Source: Variovorax sp. WS11
GTDB taxonomy: Bacteria; Pseudomonadota; Gammaproteobacteria; Burkholderiales; Burkholderiaceae_C
Assembly (NCBI RefSeq): GCF_010499245.1
Contig: NZ_JAAGOW010000005.1
Coordinates: 558,001-622,000 of the forward strand
DNA length: 64,000 nucleotides
Direction: 5' to 3'
Under the pieces are notes generated by a model. That model was not told the origin of the DNA and ran no database searches. It worked only from the letters and a program-made list of their open reading frames with translations. Every line of letters starts with the position of its first letter. The stretch's first letter is position 1. This document shows positions 50,419-58,885 of the stretch, piece by piece. A program made the translations under genes and the position numbers.

Positions 50419-50432
50419 TTGATCTTGCGCAA
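50419..50432 (+). promoter_or_regulatory. FNR-type box upstream of an alcohol dehydrogenase relic
   Basis: TTGATCTTGCGCAA, centre ~72 bp before ATG 50498; GAAACT begins 22 nt after the box. It is also ~80 bp upstream of the divergent response regulator. Confidence 0.72.
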
Positions 50433-50497
50433 ACCAGACAGCGCGACCTCGACCGAAACTTGCAGCCGGTCGACTTCAGGAGACCCTCTTGCCCAGG

Positions 50498-50590
50498 ATG
50501 AAAGCCGCCGTCTTCGTCGAACCCGGACGCATCGTCCTGGAGGACAAACCGATCCCAGCCGTCGGCCCGACAGGTGCTGATGTGCCCTGA
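50498..50590 (+). pseudogene. 30-codon N-terminal relic of a Zn-alcohol dehydrogenase
   Basis: MKAAVFVEPGRIVLEDKPIP then AVGPTGADVP and stop. The opening is that of threonine/alcohol dehydrogenase-type MDR proteins, but the metal-binding CGTDxH region that should follow is gone. AGGAG and an FNR box remain intact upstream. Confidence 0.65.
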
Positions 50591-50690
50591 CATCATGCCT
50601 GGGCATGGCGCGGCAGGTCGCCATCACGCCTTGACCGCGGTGTTCGAGCGCGGCCCGGCCAACCTCCGCCCGAGAAGAAGTGAGACAGCG

Positions 50691-50717
50691 AAATCCGCCA
50701 GGGGATACCCCTGGCGG
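50691..50717 (-). terminator. Strong hairpin downstream of a usp gene
   Basis: CCGCCAGGGG and CCCCTGGCGG form a perfect 10-bp stem with a 3-nt loop (50695-50717), starting 9 bp past the usp stop; on the minus strand ATTTCG follows. Confidence 0.65.
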
Positions 50718-50725
50718 GACGGACT

Positions 50726-51574
50726 TCAATGCGCGATCAGCACCGGCACCGTCATGTGCGAGAGAACCCCTCGAGTGACTCCTCCCATCACCCTCTCGCG
50801 CAGCCGAGAGTGCCCGTATCCGCCCATCACGATCAGGTCGGCTCCCAGGTCGGAGACACGCGATAGCAACGCGTCCGACGTGTCGATCTCCGTGATGTCC
50901 TCCTCGCACGTCGCCCGCACGCCGTGGCGCTGCAGCCAGCGGGTCATCTCCGGGATCAGAAGGGTCTGGTCTTCGGCGGCCTTCGAGCGTCGAAAGGAAG
51001 CAAGCGTGACCCGCTGTGCCTGGGCCAGCAGCGGCAAGGCTTCCCGCATCGCCACGGCCGCTGCGCGGGACCCGTCCCATGCCAGAAGCACGTTCTGCCC
51101 CACATCCTTGAACTCGCCGGCGTAGGGCACAACCAGCACCGGCCGGCCCCCGTTGAGCATCACCTCGGCAACGAGGCCGCGGGCCGGCGCATCCCATTCG
51201 CCTGCGCTGTCCTCCTGGCCCACGACGATGAGGTCGCTGGAGCGGCCGTGCGCCACGAGCGCGTCGATCGACGTGCCGTCGGTTTCGCGGACCTCGCTGG
51301 ATACCCTGCCCGCTGCGCCCCCGTCGCCCAGCCTGGCCCTGAAGCTTTTGCCGATCGCGTCCGCGCGTTGCCGCAGGTAGCGGGCGGATTCGGCGATGTA
51401 GTCGGTCATGCCGGTGGGAAGCACGTCCGCCGGGATCGTGCCCTCGAGCAGGCCGCTGGGCAGCAGCCCGATCAGATGGGCACCCTGCGTTCTCGCGATA
51501 CGGTTAGCGAGGTCCACACGGGCGTTGCACCTGTCCGTGTGGTGCAGGTGAACAAGAATGGTCTTGATGTTCAT
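50726..51574 (-). CDS. Tandem-domain UspA universal stress protein
   Basis: 282 residues from ATG 51574, two USP domains. The first (MNIKTILVHLHHTDRCNARV) lacks a clear ATP motif; the second has GGYGHSRLRERVMGGVTRGV and VPVLIAH. An FNR-type box lies 83 bp upstream. Tandem USPs are common in FNR/Anr regulons. Divergent from a YoaK/DUF1275 gene. Confidence 0.92.
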   Translation of the reverse strand: MNIKTILVHLHHTDRCNARVDLANRIARTQGAHLIGLLPSGLLEGTIPADVLPTGMTDYIAESARYLRQRADAIGKSFRARLGDGGAAGRVSSEVRETDGTSIDALVAHGRSSDLIVVGQEDSAGEWDAPARGLVAEVMLNGGRPVLVVPYAGEFKDVGQNVLLAWDGSRAAAVAMREALPLLAQAQRVTLASFRRSKAAEDQTLLIPEMTRWLQRHGVRATCEEDITEIDTSDALLSRVSDLGADLIVMGGYGHSRLRERVMGGVTRGVLSHMTVPVLIAH

Positions 51575-51650
51575 GGCTCGAGCCTCTTCGTGTATGCACC
51601 GGCCGGATGGCACGGTACACCGATCTTCACGGCGAACGAAGCCGCGGGCC

Positions 51651-51664
51651 TTGATGTTCGTCAA
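51651..51664. promoter_or_regulatory. FNR-type box between usp and DUF1275 genes
   Basis: TTGATGTTCGTCAA, a near-perfect site; centre ~83 bp before 51574 and ~75 bp before 51733, so it may serve both directions. Confidence 0.72.
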
Positions 51665-51732
51665 GGCAGAGGGATCCGCCAGCACGGACCATTCCAGACG
51701 CGTAGCATTCGGATCTCTTCACCACCGTGCCC

Positions 51733-52518
51733 ATGCCCATCAACTACGTCAGGCGTCTTACAGGCCGAAAGCGAACCGCGAGTGCGAATCGCCACCTTGG
51801 ATTTGCGTTGGCATTCGTGGCCGGGGCCATCAACGCCGGCGGGTTTCTGGCTGTCCAGCAGTACACCTCTCACATGACGGGCATCGTCTCGTCGATGGCC
51901 GACAGTCTCGTGTTGGGCGCCTATGACGTGGTGCTTGGCGGGGCCGGTGGACTTGTGTCGTTCGTGGCGGGTGCGGCAAGCTCCGCGATGCTTGTCAACT
52001 ACGCACGCCGGCGACGGATGCACAGCGAGTACGCGCTGCCACTGTTGGTGGAGGCCTCTCTGCTGATCTGCTTCGGAGTCCTGGGCGCCCGGCTTTCCAG
52101 CATCCAAGGTCTCTTTGTGCCGGCAACAGTCATGCTCCTTTGCTTCATCATGGGATTGCAGAACGCGGTGATCACCAAGCTGTCGCACGCCGAGATTCGA
52201 ACCACGCACTTGACCGGCATCGTGACTGACATCGGCATCGAGCTTGGGAAGCTGCTCTATCGGAATGCTGCCGGCCCGCCTTCACATTTGCGCGTAGTGG
52301 CCAACCGCGAGCGGCTTCGCGTTCTCGCACTCCTCGTTGTCTCCTTCTTTCTCGGCGGCCTGCTCGGCGCGGTCGGCTTCAAGCATGTCGGATACGTATC
52401 GACCGTTCCTCTCGCCCTCGTATTGCTCGTGCTTGCGATGATTCCGGCATTCGATGACCTGGGAAACCTGGCACGCCGCAGAACCCGTACGGCCAGGCAA
52501 TCGCGAAGAATCGAGTGA
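51733..52518 (+). CDS. YoaK/DUF1275-family membrane protein
   Basis: 261 residues from ATG 51733 (GTG 51727 is two codons earlier; neither has a good ribosome binding site). Six or so hydrophobic helices with the family patterns FVAGAINAGGFLAVQQYTSH, MTGIVSS and MGLQNAVITKLS with TTHLTGIVTDIG. Function of the family is unknown. Confidence 0.85.
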   Translation: MPINYVRRLTGRKRTASANRHLGFALAFVAGAINAGGFLAVQQYTSHMTGIVSSMADSLVLGAYDVVLGGAGGLVSFVAGAASSAMLVNYARRRRMHSEYALPLLVEASLLICFGVLGARLSSIQGLFVPATVMLLCFIMGLQNAVITKLSHAEIRTTHLTGIVTDIGIELGKLLYRNAAGPPSHLRVVANRERLRVLALLVVSFFLGGLLGAVGFKHVGYVSTVPLALVLLVLAMIPAFDDLGNLARRRTRTARQSRRIE

Positions 52519-52574
52519 CGCAGAGGCCGGCGGCTCGCACGACGTGCGGGTCGGGCCATGCACGACCCGCCGCA

Positions 52575-53177
52575 CTAAATCACGTTCGCCGTTCGCGACG
52601 CCGAAGCGCATACCGGGCAGCGCTCGCCCATTGGCCTCTCGGGCATCAGTACCGAAAGCAGCTTCAACTGCTCCTTCTGGATTTCCAGCAACTCCCCCCA
52701 TTGCTTGTTCCGCAGCAGATCGACCTTTTCGTGGAGCAACATGATCTCCAACTCGGCCTTCAGGTTGACCTCGTAATCGTGTTCCGCGCTGATGCGGTCC
52801 TTTTCGGCCTGCCGCTTCTGCGACATCAGGATGATGGGGGCCTGGATAGCCGCAAGCATGGAGAGAAAGAGATTGAGCAGGATATAGGGATAGGGGTCGA
52901 ACGTGCTGCCGCCTCTGGCCAGAAGCACGGTGTTGAGCGCCATCCAAAGGAGCATGGTGGCGGCAAAGAGCCCTACGAAGGTCCAGGATCCGCCGAACGA
53001 GGCGACCGCATCTGCTGCCCGCTGCCCGAAGTTGGGTTCGGCGTCGAATTCCTTCGAAAGGTTGCGCGCTATGTGAGTTCGTTCCGAAATGTGCCGAGCA
53101 ACCTTCTTGGCCACGTCATCGAGGGCCTCGTAGGAGACGCCAAAAAGCTTCGCGGCAACTTCGTCGGACTTGTGCAT
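52575..53177 (-). CDS. DUF1003 membrane protein
   Basis: 200 residues. Two hydrophobic helices with the DUF1003 signature (FGGSWTFVGLFAATMLLWMA, YPYILLNLFLSMLAAIQAPI, then LMSQKRQAEKDR) and a charged C-terminal coil (EIMLLHEKVDLLRNKQW). A CxxC sits near the end (RCPVCASA), unusual for the family. Function unknown. Confidence 0.88.
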   Translation of the reverse strand: MHKSDEVAAKLFGVSYEALDDVAKKVARHISERTHIARNLSKEFDAEPNFGQRAADAVASFGGSWTFVGLFAATMLLWMALNTVLLARGGSTFDPYPYILLNLFLSMLAAIQAPIILMSQKRQAEKDRISAEHDYEVNLKAELEIMLLHEKVDLLRNKQWGELLEIQKEQLKLLSVLMPERPMGERCPVCASASRTANVI

Positions 53178-53267
53178 GGGAATTCCGGATCGGGGCGCAC
53201 TGAGCTCTCCACTCTGCGCGTGTTCATAAAGGCTTCTGCCACCCTACTGGTCCTTCAAGATCACCGT

Positions 53268-53281
53268 TTGATCCAACGCAA
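53268..53281 (+). promoter_or_regulatory. FNR-type box upstream of the three-BON gene
   Basis: TTGATCCAACGCAA; CATACA begins 20 nt after the box. The centre is ~110 bp before ATG 53385. Confidence 0.7.
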
Positions 53282-53384
53282 GTTGCAAGCTCCCCGCGGC
53301 CCATACAGTAAGCCCATCGGCATCGCGGGCTGGGAGCCGCACGCGATGGCGATCTCACCTCAATCGACCTATCAAGGACAGCTC

Positions 53385-54038
53385 ATGAAACCAGATGCCA
53401 TGCTGCGCAGCGATATCGTCGCCGAACTGAACTTCGATCCGGTCATCACGGCCACCGACGTCGGCGTGATCGTCAAGGACGGGGTGGTCACCCTGACCGG
53501 CCATCCCCGCAGTCACGCCGAGAAGCACGCCATCGAGCGTGCCGTGCAGCGCGTCAGGGGCGTGAAGGCGCTGGCAATCGAGATGCAGGTGAAGCTTCCC
53601 TCCGGCCATGAGCGCACCGATGCCGACATCGCCCTGGCAGCCGAGCGGGCCCTCGAGTGGAACGTGCTCGTCCCCGACGACAAGATCCGCCCGATGGTCG
53701 AAAAAGGCTGGATCACGCTGAACGGCGAGGTCGAATGGGAGTACCAGGGCAGGGCAGCGGAAGTCGCCGTGCGCGGCCTGCTCGGCGTTACCGGCGTCAC
53801 GAACCGGGTCATCGTGAAGCCTAAATTCACGCCTGCCGACGTCGAAGAACGGATTCGGGAAGCCCTGGACCGGCAGGCTGACCGGGAGACCCGCCAGATC
53901 CAGGTCCTCGTCAACGGCGGTGATGTGACCCTGAAGGGCAAGGTGCATTCCTGGGCGGAACGCAAGGCCGCTCAGGGCGCCGCGTGGTCCGCTCCTGGCG
54001 TCGCCAACGTGGTGAACAACCTGCTCGTGGAGGGCTGA
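53385..54038 (+). CDS. Protein with three BON domains
   Basis: 217 residues from ATG 53385 (AAGGACAGCTC upstream). Three BON repeats at ~5-65, ~80-140 and ~145-215: VGVIVKDGVVTLTGHPRSHA, KGWITLNGEVEWEYQGRAAE and VLVNGGDVTLKGKVHSWAER. No signal peptide, so probably cytoplasmic. Related single BON copy at 40369 and a likely relic at 22037. Confidence 0.9.
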   Translation: MKPDAMLRSDIVAELNFDPVITATDVGVIVKDGVVTLTGHPRSHAEKHAIERAVQRVRGVKALAIEMQVKLPSGHERTDADIALAAERALEWNVLVPDDKIRPMVEKGWITLNGEVEWEYQGRAAEVAVRGLLGVTGVTNRVIVKPKFTPADVEERIREALDRQADRETRQIQVLVNGGDVTLKGKVHSWAERKAAQGAAWSAPGVANVVNNLLVEG

Positions 54039-54059
54039 CGGCGATCGCATGGTGACGCC

Positions 54060-54189
54060 ATGATGCAGGCGATGGTGCTCCCCGGCCCAGGCCAAGCGCT
54101 GCGGATGGAAAGCCGTCCGCTGCCGGAACCGGACGCGGGCGAGCTTCGCCTGCGCGTGCCGGCCTGCGCCGTCTGCCGCTGCCGGTACC
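54060..54189 (+). pseudogene. N-terminal relic of a second Zn-alcohol dehydrogenase
   Basis: MMQAMVLPGPGQALRMESRP then LPEPDAGELRLRVPACAVCR matches the start of YjgB/AdhP-like dehydrogenases up to the first zinc cysteines (CxVCRTDLH in the family), after which similarity stops at about 54180. The frame stays open through the following FNR box and into the GroEL relic, ending at 54515. Confidence 0.6.
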
Positions 54190-54203
54190 TTGATCCAGCG
54201 CAA
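54190..54203 (+). promoter_or_regulatory. FNR-type box between two relics
   Basis: TTGATCCAGCGCAA, identical to the boxes at 20147 and 21960. The next start is the GroEL relic 143 bp downstream. Confidence 0.7.
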
Positions 54204-54338
54204 CCGACCACGATTCATCGCAAGAAGCGCTTCGGTGTGCTCTGGGTTTGCGCACCATCAAACGGCGCCACCGTCCTCCCGTCTACTGTGTTGCTCCCAG
54301 AGCGATGCTTTCGTCGCAGCCAAAGGAGATTCGCCACC

Positions 54339-54515
54339 ATGACAACCAAGAAGTTGCTCTTCCGGGAAGACGCGCGCGAGAAGATCCGCCGCGGCGTCGA
54401 TACGCTCGCCGACGCGGTCAAGGTCACCCTCGGCCCCCGGGGACGCACCGTGATCATGGACAGCGACTACGGCGCGCCCCAGATCGGCGCCGGCAGACGC
54501 CCGCCCGGGTCTTGA
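54339..54515 (+). pseudogene. 58-codon N-terminal relic of a GroEL-like chaperonin gene
   Basis: ATG 54339 (AAGGAG upstream) gives TTKKLLFREDAREKIRRG and TLADAVKVTLGPRGRTVIMD, the classical GroEL opening, then breaks after SDYGAPQI where the family continues TKDGVTVAKEI. The ~490 remaining residues are missing. Frame is shared with the dehydrogenase relic upstream. Confidence 0.7.
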
Positions 54516-54569
54516 GCCCGATCTGTATTGATCAATTCAACCTGGTCTGAACATCAACCGGCGCCTTCG

Positions 54570-54755
54570 ATGCCTTGGACAACCGATCATTGCCCTGTGT
54601 CGATGCGCGGGCTGGCCGTCGAGGTGCGTCTCAAGGCGATCGAGATCGCGAATGCACTGCTCGCCGAGGGCTGCGACGACGGCAAGGCGATCCGGATCGG
54701 CATCGCCAAGGCAAAGGAATGGGCGCAGCGCCTCGGAACGAAAGACCTGCGATGA
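54570..54755 (+). CDS. Small conserved protein (YdaT/DUF2188-like)
   Basis: 61 residues from ATG 54570. The pattern MPWTTDHCPVSMRGLAVEVR and KAIEIANALLAEGCDDGKAI matches a widespread ~60-residue family whose members start MPWxxxDxPxSMKxL. Function unknown. It overlaps the downstream channel gene by ATGA. Confidence 0.7.
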   Translation: MPWTTDHCPVSMRGLAVEVRLKAIEIANALLAEGCDDGKAIRIGIAKAKEWAQRLGTKDLR

Positions 54756-55627
54756 CCGCACTCCTGACCCCTGCCCCTCACGTCGACGGCGCAACTCCCG
54801 ACACGGCGGCGCAGAGAACGCAGACAGTCCATCGTCATGCCACGTTCGGTGCCGATGCCTATGCCCCCACGGAGATCGCCGCGCGCGTACGCGACCTCGG
54901 CGTGACCAAGGCGCGCCTGCCATGGGCGACGCAGGCGATGCTGGGCGTTCTGGCCGGCGCCTTCATCGGCTTCGGCGCGCTGATGTTCACGCTGGTGGCC
55001 AGCGACGCATCCCTCGGCTTCGCCGTCTCGCGGCTCCTCGGCGGGCTCGCCTTTTCGCTCGGGCTGCTGCTGGTGATGGTGGCCGGCGCGGAGCTGTTCA
55101 CCGGCAACCACCTGATAGCGATGGCGTGGGCAAGCGGCGCCGTCGGCAGCGCGGAGCTGCTGCGCAACTGGGTGGTGGTCTGCCTGGCCAACCTGGTTGG
55201 GGCGGCCGGGCTCGCGTTGCTAGTGTTCTGGTCCGGCCACGCTTCGATGAACGGCGGTGCAGTGGCCGCCGCCGCGGTTCGAATCGCCACTGCCAAGGCC
55301 GAGACGCCAATCGTCGAGTTGTTCTTTCGCGGCGTGCTGTGCAACGTTCTCGTTTGCATGGCGGCGTGGATGGCGATGGCCGGCCGCAGCGTCGCCGACA
55401 AGGCGGTTGCGATCGTCTTTCCGATCACTGCGTTCGTCGCCGCCGGCTTCGAGCACTCCATTGCCAACATGTACTTCTTCCCGCTTGCGATGCTGCTGGG
55501 CGCACCGCTGTCCACGCTGGATCTGCTGCGCAACCTGGGGCCGGTGATCGCCGGCAACCTGGTGGGCGGCAGTGTGCTGGTCGCCCTGGTCTATTGGACG
55601 ATCTACCTGCGCCCGCAACGGCCTTGA
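54752..55627 (+). CDS. Formate/nitrite transporter (FNT)-family channel
   Basis: 291 residues with six helices. FNT motifs are recognisable: GVLAGAFIGFGALMFTLV, ELFTGNHLIAMAWASG, FFRGVLCNVLVCMAAWMA and GFEHSIANMYFFPLAMLLGA. FNT channels pass formate, nitrite or hydrosulfide and protons; under low O2, formate or acetate-type export is plausible. No FNR box is found directly before the two-gene unit. Confidence 0.9.
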   Translation: MTALLTPAPHVDGATPDTAAQRTQTVHRHATFGADAYAPTEIAARVRDLGVTKARLPWATQAMLGVLAGAFIGFGALMFTLVASDASLGFAVSRLLGGLAFSLGLLLVMVAGAELFTGNHLIAMAWASGAVGSAELLRNWVVVCLANLVGAAGLALLVFWSGHASMNGGAVAAAAVRIATAKAETPIVELFFRGVLCNVLVCMAAWMAMAGRSVADKAVAIVFPITAFVAAGFEHSIANMYFFPLAMLLGAPLSTLDLLRNLGPVIAGNLVGGSVLVALVYWTIYLRPQRP

Positions 55628-55758
55628 CCTCGTCGCCGCCGCGATCTGATCGTCGACCTATCGCTCTCGACCAGCGCCGCGATTTCGATGCTCGCAGACC
55701 TCGACTTGGCCGGTGTGTCGTAGAGGGCCCTTGCAGGCGCGGCGCCGAGCGCGATGCC

Positions 55759-55772
55759 TTGCGTTTGATCAA
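55759..55772 (+). promoter_or_regulatory. FNR-type box upstream of a periplasmic protein gene
   Basis: TTGCGTTTGATCAA, about 100 bp upstream of the first in-frame start (GTG 55866). Confidence 0.55.
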
Positions 55773-55865
55773 GGCACACCGAGGGGAACGTCCAGTCCTC
55801 GGCGCGCCGCCGCGCTGCTTGCCCTGCAAGGCGCATCGGGACCCGCGCTCCCCATCCCGTTACCC

Positions 55866-56225
55866 GTGCTCGCACCGGGCGCGCATGCCAGCGGAGGCGT
55901 CAGTTACGAGGGCCAGCAGGAAATGCAGGCGAACCAGGAGTTGTACAACCTGCGCCTGACCTTCGCCGAGGCCCAGACAGGCGCCTATCTCGCGGGCGTG
56001 ACCGTCACGATCGAGCCCGCGGACAAGAGCGCCCCATTGGGTCCGTTCACGGACTGCGGTCCCCTGTTCCACGTCGCGCTGAGCCCCGGCGTCTACCGCG
56101 TCGTCGCGAGCTACGCGGGACTCACGCGCTCCAAGACCATTCGCGTGGGCAAGGCAGCCACGCAGGCCACCCTCTATTGGCCCGCCGCCAGAGACGCACG
56201 GACCTTCATGGCTCATCGCAAGTAG
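55866..56225 (+). CDS. Carboxypeptidase-regulatory-like beta-sandwich protein, 5' end doubtful
   Basis: 119 residues from GTG 55866. The segment VSYEGQQEMQANQELYNLRL and GAYLAGVTVTIEPADKSAPL, then GVYRVVASYAGLTRSKTIRV, resembles small periplasmic Ig-like proteins of Burkholderiales. A full signal peptide should precede it, but the upstream frame offers no ATG and only the end of one (VLAPGAHA) is seen, so the 5' end may be deleted. Function unknown. Confidence 0.5.
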   Translation: MLAPGAHASGGVSYEGQQEMQANQELYNLRLTFAEAQTGAYLAGVTVTIEPADKSAPLGPFTDCGPLFHVALSPGVYRVVASYAGLTRSKTIRVGKAATQATLYWPAARDARTFMAHRK

Positions 56226-56358
56226 GACTCATTGGCATAGCGGCGCATCATCCGGTGGCTGGTCGGTCTCTTCGTGAAGTGCGATCTCCATCGAAAAGTA
56301 TGCGATGCGCGGCTCTTGGAGGAAGCCCTCGAACAAGACGGTCATATGCACCCTGCAT

Positions 56359-58737
56359 TCAACGGTCGCTCCGGCTTTCCCAGCGCCAGTTCAGGATCTC
56401 GGGCATATCCTCGCCGCGCGACCTGATCCATGCCCGATGCGCCAACAGCTGGTCGCGCAGGTGCTGTTCGACGTGGCCGGCGGCTTCACGGATACGCGGC
56501 ACGCGGTCGATGGCAGCGGCCGCGAGATGGAAGCGGTCCAGCCGATTCAGCACGGTCATGTCGAACGGCGTCGTGGTCGTGCCCTCTTCTCGATACCCGT
56601 GCACATGAAAGTTGCCATGGTTGGTGCGTTTGTATGTCAGCCGGTGAATCAACGAAGGGTATCCGTGGAACGCAAAAATCACCGGCCTATCTGCGGTAAA
56701 AATCGAATCGAACTCCGCATCCGCCAGCCCGTGCGAGTGTTCCGACGGGGACTGCAAGCTCATCAGGTCGACCACATTGACCACGCGGACCTTGAGGTCC
56801 GGTACCTGGCGCCGCAGCAGATCGACCGCAGCGAGCGTTTCGAGCGTCGGCACCTCCCCGGCGCAAGCCATGACCACGTCGGGTGCTGCGCCCTCGTCGT
56901 TGCTGGCCCAGGTCCAGATGCCCACGCCGACGCTGCAGTGCCGCACGGCGGACTCCATGTCCAGCCACTGGTGCTCCGCTTGCTTGCCGGCCACGATCAC
57001 GTTCACATAACTGCGACTGCGCAAGCAGTGATCGACCACGGAAAGCAATGTGTTCGCGTCGGGCGGCAGGTAGACACGCACCACCTGGCCCGTCTTGCTG
57101 GCGACGTGATCGATGAAGCCCGGATCCTGATGGCTGAAGCCGTTGTGATCCTGTCGCCAGACGTGGCTGGTCAGCAGATAGTTCAATGACGCGATCGGTC
57201 GGTGCCACGGAATCCGGCTGGACACCTTGAGCCACTTCGCGTGCTGGTTGAACATTGAGTCGATGATGTGGATGAAGGCTTCGTAGCATGAGAAGAAGCC
57301 GTGCCGCCCCGAAAGCAGATGGCCTTCGAGCCAGCCCTGGCACAGGTGTTCGCTCAGGACTTCCATCACGCGGCCGTCCGCCGCGACATGGTCGTCGCCG
57401 GGGAGAATCTCGGCGGTCGAGGTCCGCTTGCTGACCTCGAACACCGCGCCCAGGCGATTCGAGGTGGTTTCGTCGGGGGCCACCATGCGAAAGTTGCGGG
57501 CATTGAGCCGCATCACGTCACGCAGGAACTCGCCGGCCACGCGCGTGGCTTCCGCTTTCACCGCGCCCGGCGTGGAGACGGCGACCGCATAGTCGCGAAA
57601 CTCCGGCATCCGGAGGTCCCTGAGAAGCAGGCCACCGTTGGCGTGCGGATTGGCGCTCATGCGTCGCTCCCCCAGGGGGGCGAGATCGGCGATGTCCGCG
57701 CGCAAGGCGCCGTCCTCGTCAAAGAGCTGCTCCGGCCGGTAGCTGCGCAACCAATCCTCGAGCAGCCCAACGTGCGCAGGACTGTCCAGGAAGCCGGTCA
57801 AAGGCACCTGGTGCGCCCGCTGGGTGCCCTCGATCGGCACTCCGTCCACGATCCTGGGACCGGTCCAGCCTTTGGGGGAGCGCAGGATGATCATCGGCCA
57901 GCGTCGGCGCCGGCTGAAGCCGTCCACGCGAGCCTCCGTCTGGATGGCGCTGATCACATCCAGCGACGTGTCAAGTGCGGTGGCCATCATCCGGTGCATG
58001 GCCTCGGGCTCGTGCCCCGAAACAAAATGCGGCTCGTAGCCATAGCCGCGCATCAGCTGGGTCAACTCCTCGTCGCTGATCCGCGCGAGTACTGTGGGGC
58101 CTGCGATCTTGTAGCCGTTGAGATGCAGGATCGGCAAGACCGCGCCGTCAGATGCGGGATTCAGGAACTTGTTCGAATGCCAGCTGGCCGCCAGCGCTGC
58201 GGTTTCCGCTTCACCGTCGCCGACCACGCAACAGGCCAGCAGGTCCGGGTTGTCGAAGACGGCGCCGTAGGCGTGCAGCAACGAGTAGCCGAGTTCCCCA
58301 CCCTCGTGGATCGAGCCGGGGGTCTCGGCACCCACGTGACTCGATATGCCCCCGGGAAAGGAGAACTGCTTGAAGAGGCGCTTGATTCCTTCGGCGTCCT
58401 GCCCCACGTTCGGGTAGACCTCGCTGTAGGTGCCTTCGAGCCACGCGTTCGCCACGATACCTGGACCGCCATGGCCGGGGCCGGCGATGAAGATGGCCTG
58501 CAGATCTCTCGCCCTGATGGCGCGGTTCATATGCGCATAGATGAAGTTCAGGCCCGGCGTCGTACCCCAGTGGCCGAGCAGGCGCGGCTTGATGTGCTCC
58601 AGAACCAGCGGCTCGCGAAGCAGCGGGTTGTCCATGAGGTAGATCTGCCCGACAGAGAGATAGTTCGCTGCTCGCCACCAGGCGTCGAGAACGGAAAGGT
58701 CCTTGCCGGCATGCCGGCCGGTCGATTGAGATTTCAT
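56359..58737 (-). CDS. Xylulose-5-phosphate/fructose-6-phosphate phosphoketolase
   Basis: 792 residues from ATG 58737 (GAGG upstream), the family length. TPP-dependent: N-terminal IFIAGPGHGGPGIVANAWLE, the TPP motif VVGDGEAETAALAASWHSNK, middle-domain VSKRTSTAEILPGDDHVAAD and XFP_C at the end. It splits xylulose-5-P or fructose-6-P into acetyl phosphate plus a C3/C4 sugar phosphate, giving ATP through acetate kinase without oxidation. An FNR-type box lies ~64 bp upstream. Confidence 0.95.
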   Translation of the reverse strand: MKSQSTGRHAGKDLSVLDAWWRAANYLSVGQIYLMDNPLLREPLVLEHIKPRLLGHWGTTPGLNFIYAHMNRAIRARDLQAIFIAGPGHGGPGIVANAWLEGTYSEVYPNVGQDAEGIKRLFKQFSFPGGISSHVGAETPGSIHEGGELGYSLLHAYGAVFDNPDLLACCVVGDGEAETAALAASWHSNKFLNPASDGAVLPILHLNGYKIAGPTVLARISDEELTQLMRGYGYEPHFVSGHEPEAMHRMMATALDTSLDVISAIQTEARVDGFSRRRRWPMIILRSPKGWTGPRIVDGVPIEGTQRAHQVPLTGFLDSPAHVGLLEDWLRSYRPEQLFDEDGALRADIADLAPLGERRMSANPHANGGLLLRDLRMPEFRDYAVAVSTPGAVKAEATRVAGEFLRDVMRLNARNFRMVAPDETTSNRLGAVFEVSKRTSTAEILPGDDHVAADGRVMEVLSEHLCQGWLEGHLLSGRHGFFSCYEAFIHIIDSMFNQHAKWLKVSSRIPWHRPIASLNYLLTSHVWRQDHNGFSHQDPGFIDHVASKTGQVVRVYLPPDANTLLSVVDHCLRSRSYVNVIVAGKQAEHQWLDMESAVRHCSVGVGIWTWASNDEGAAPDVVMACAGEVPTLETLAAVDLLRRQVPDLKVRVVNVVDLMSLQSPSEHSHGLADAEFDSIFTADRPVIFAFHGYPSLIHRLTYKRTNHGNFHVHGYREEGTTTTPFDMTVLNRLDRFHLAAAAIDRVPRIREAAGHVEQHLRDQLLAHRAWIRSRGEDMPEILNWRWESRSDR

Positions 58738-58794
58738 CTGCGCCTCGCGAGCTGTAAGCAAAGCTGATACTCCTCTCTTGGCCGTGGTGCTGAC

Positions 58795-58808
58795 TTGCGG
58801 CAGATCAA
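58795..58808 (-). promoter_or_regulatory. FNR-type box upstream of phosphoketolase
   Basis: TTGATCTGCCGCAA on the minus strand, centre ~64 bp before ATG 58737. Confidence 0.78.
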
Positions 58809-58885
58809 CGCGCGATGCGCCGGCCGGGCGAGCAAAGCCGTCTTCCGTGCAACCTGGCCCCAACCAGAGATGTCGACCCCGGTGA

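Noticed and set aside
54531..54544. TTGATCAATTCAAC upstream of the small gene-FNT pair as an FNR box
   Set aside because: The right half is shifted by one base from consensus; possible but too weak to list.
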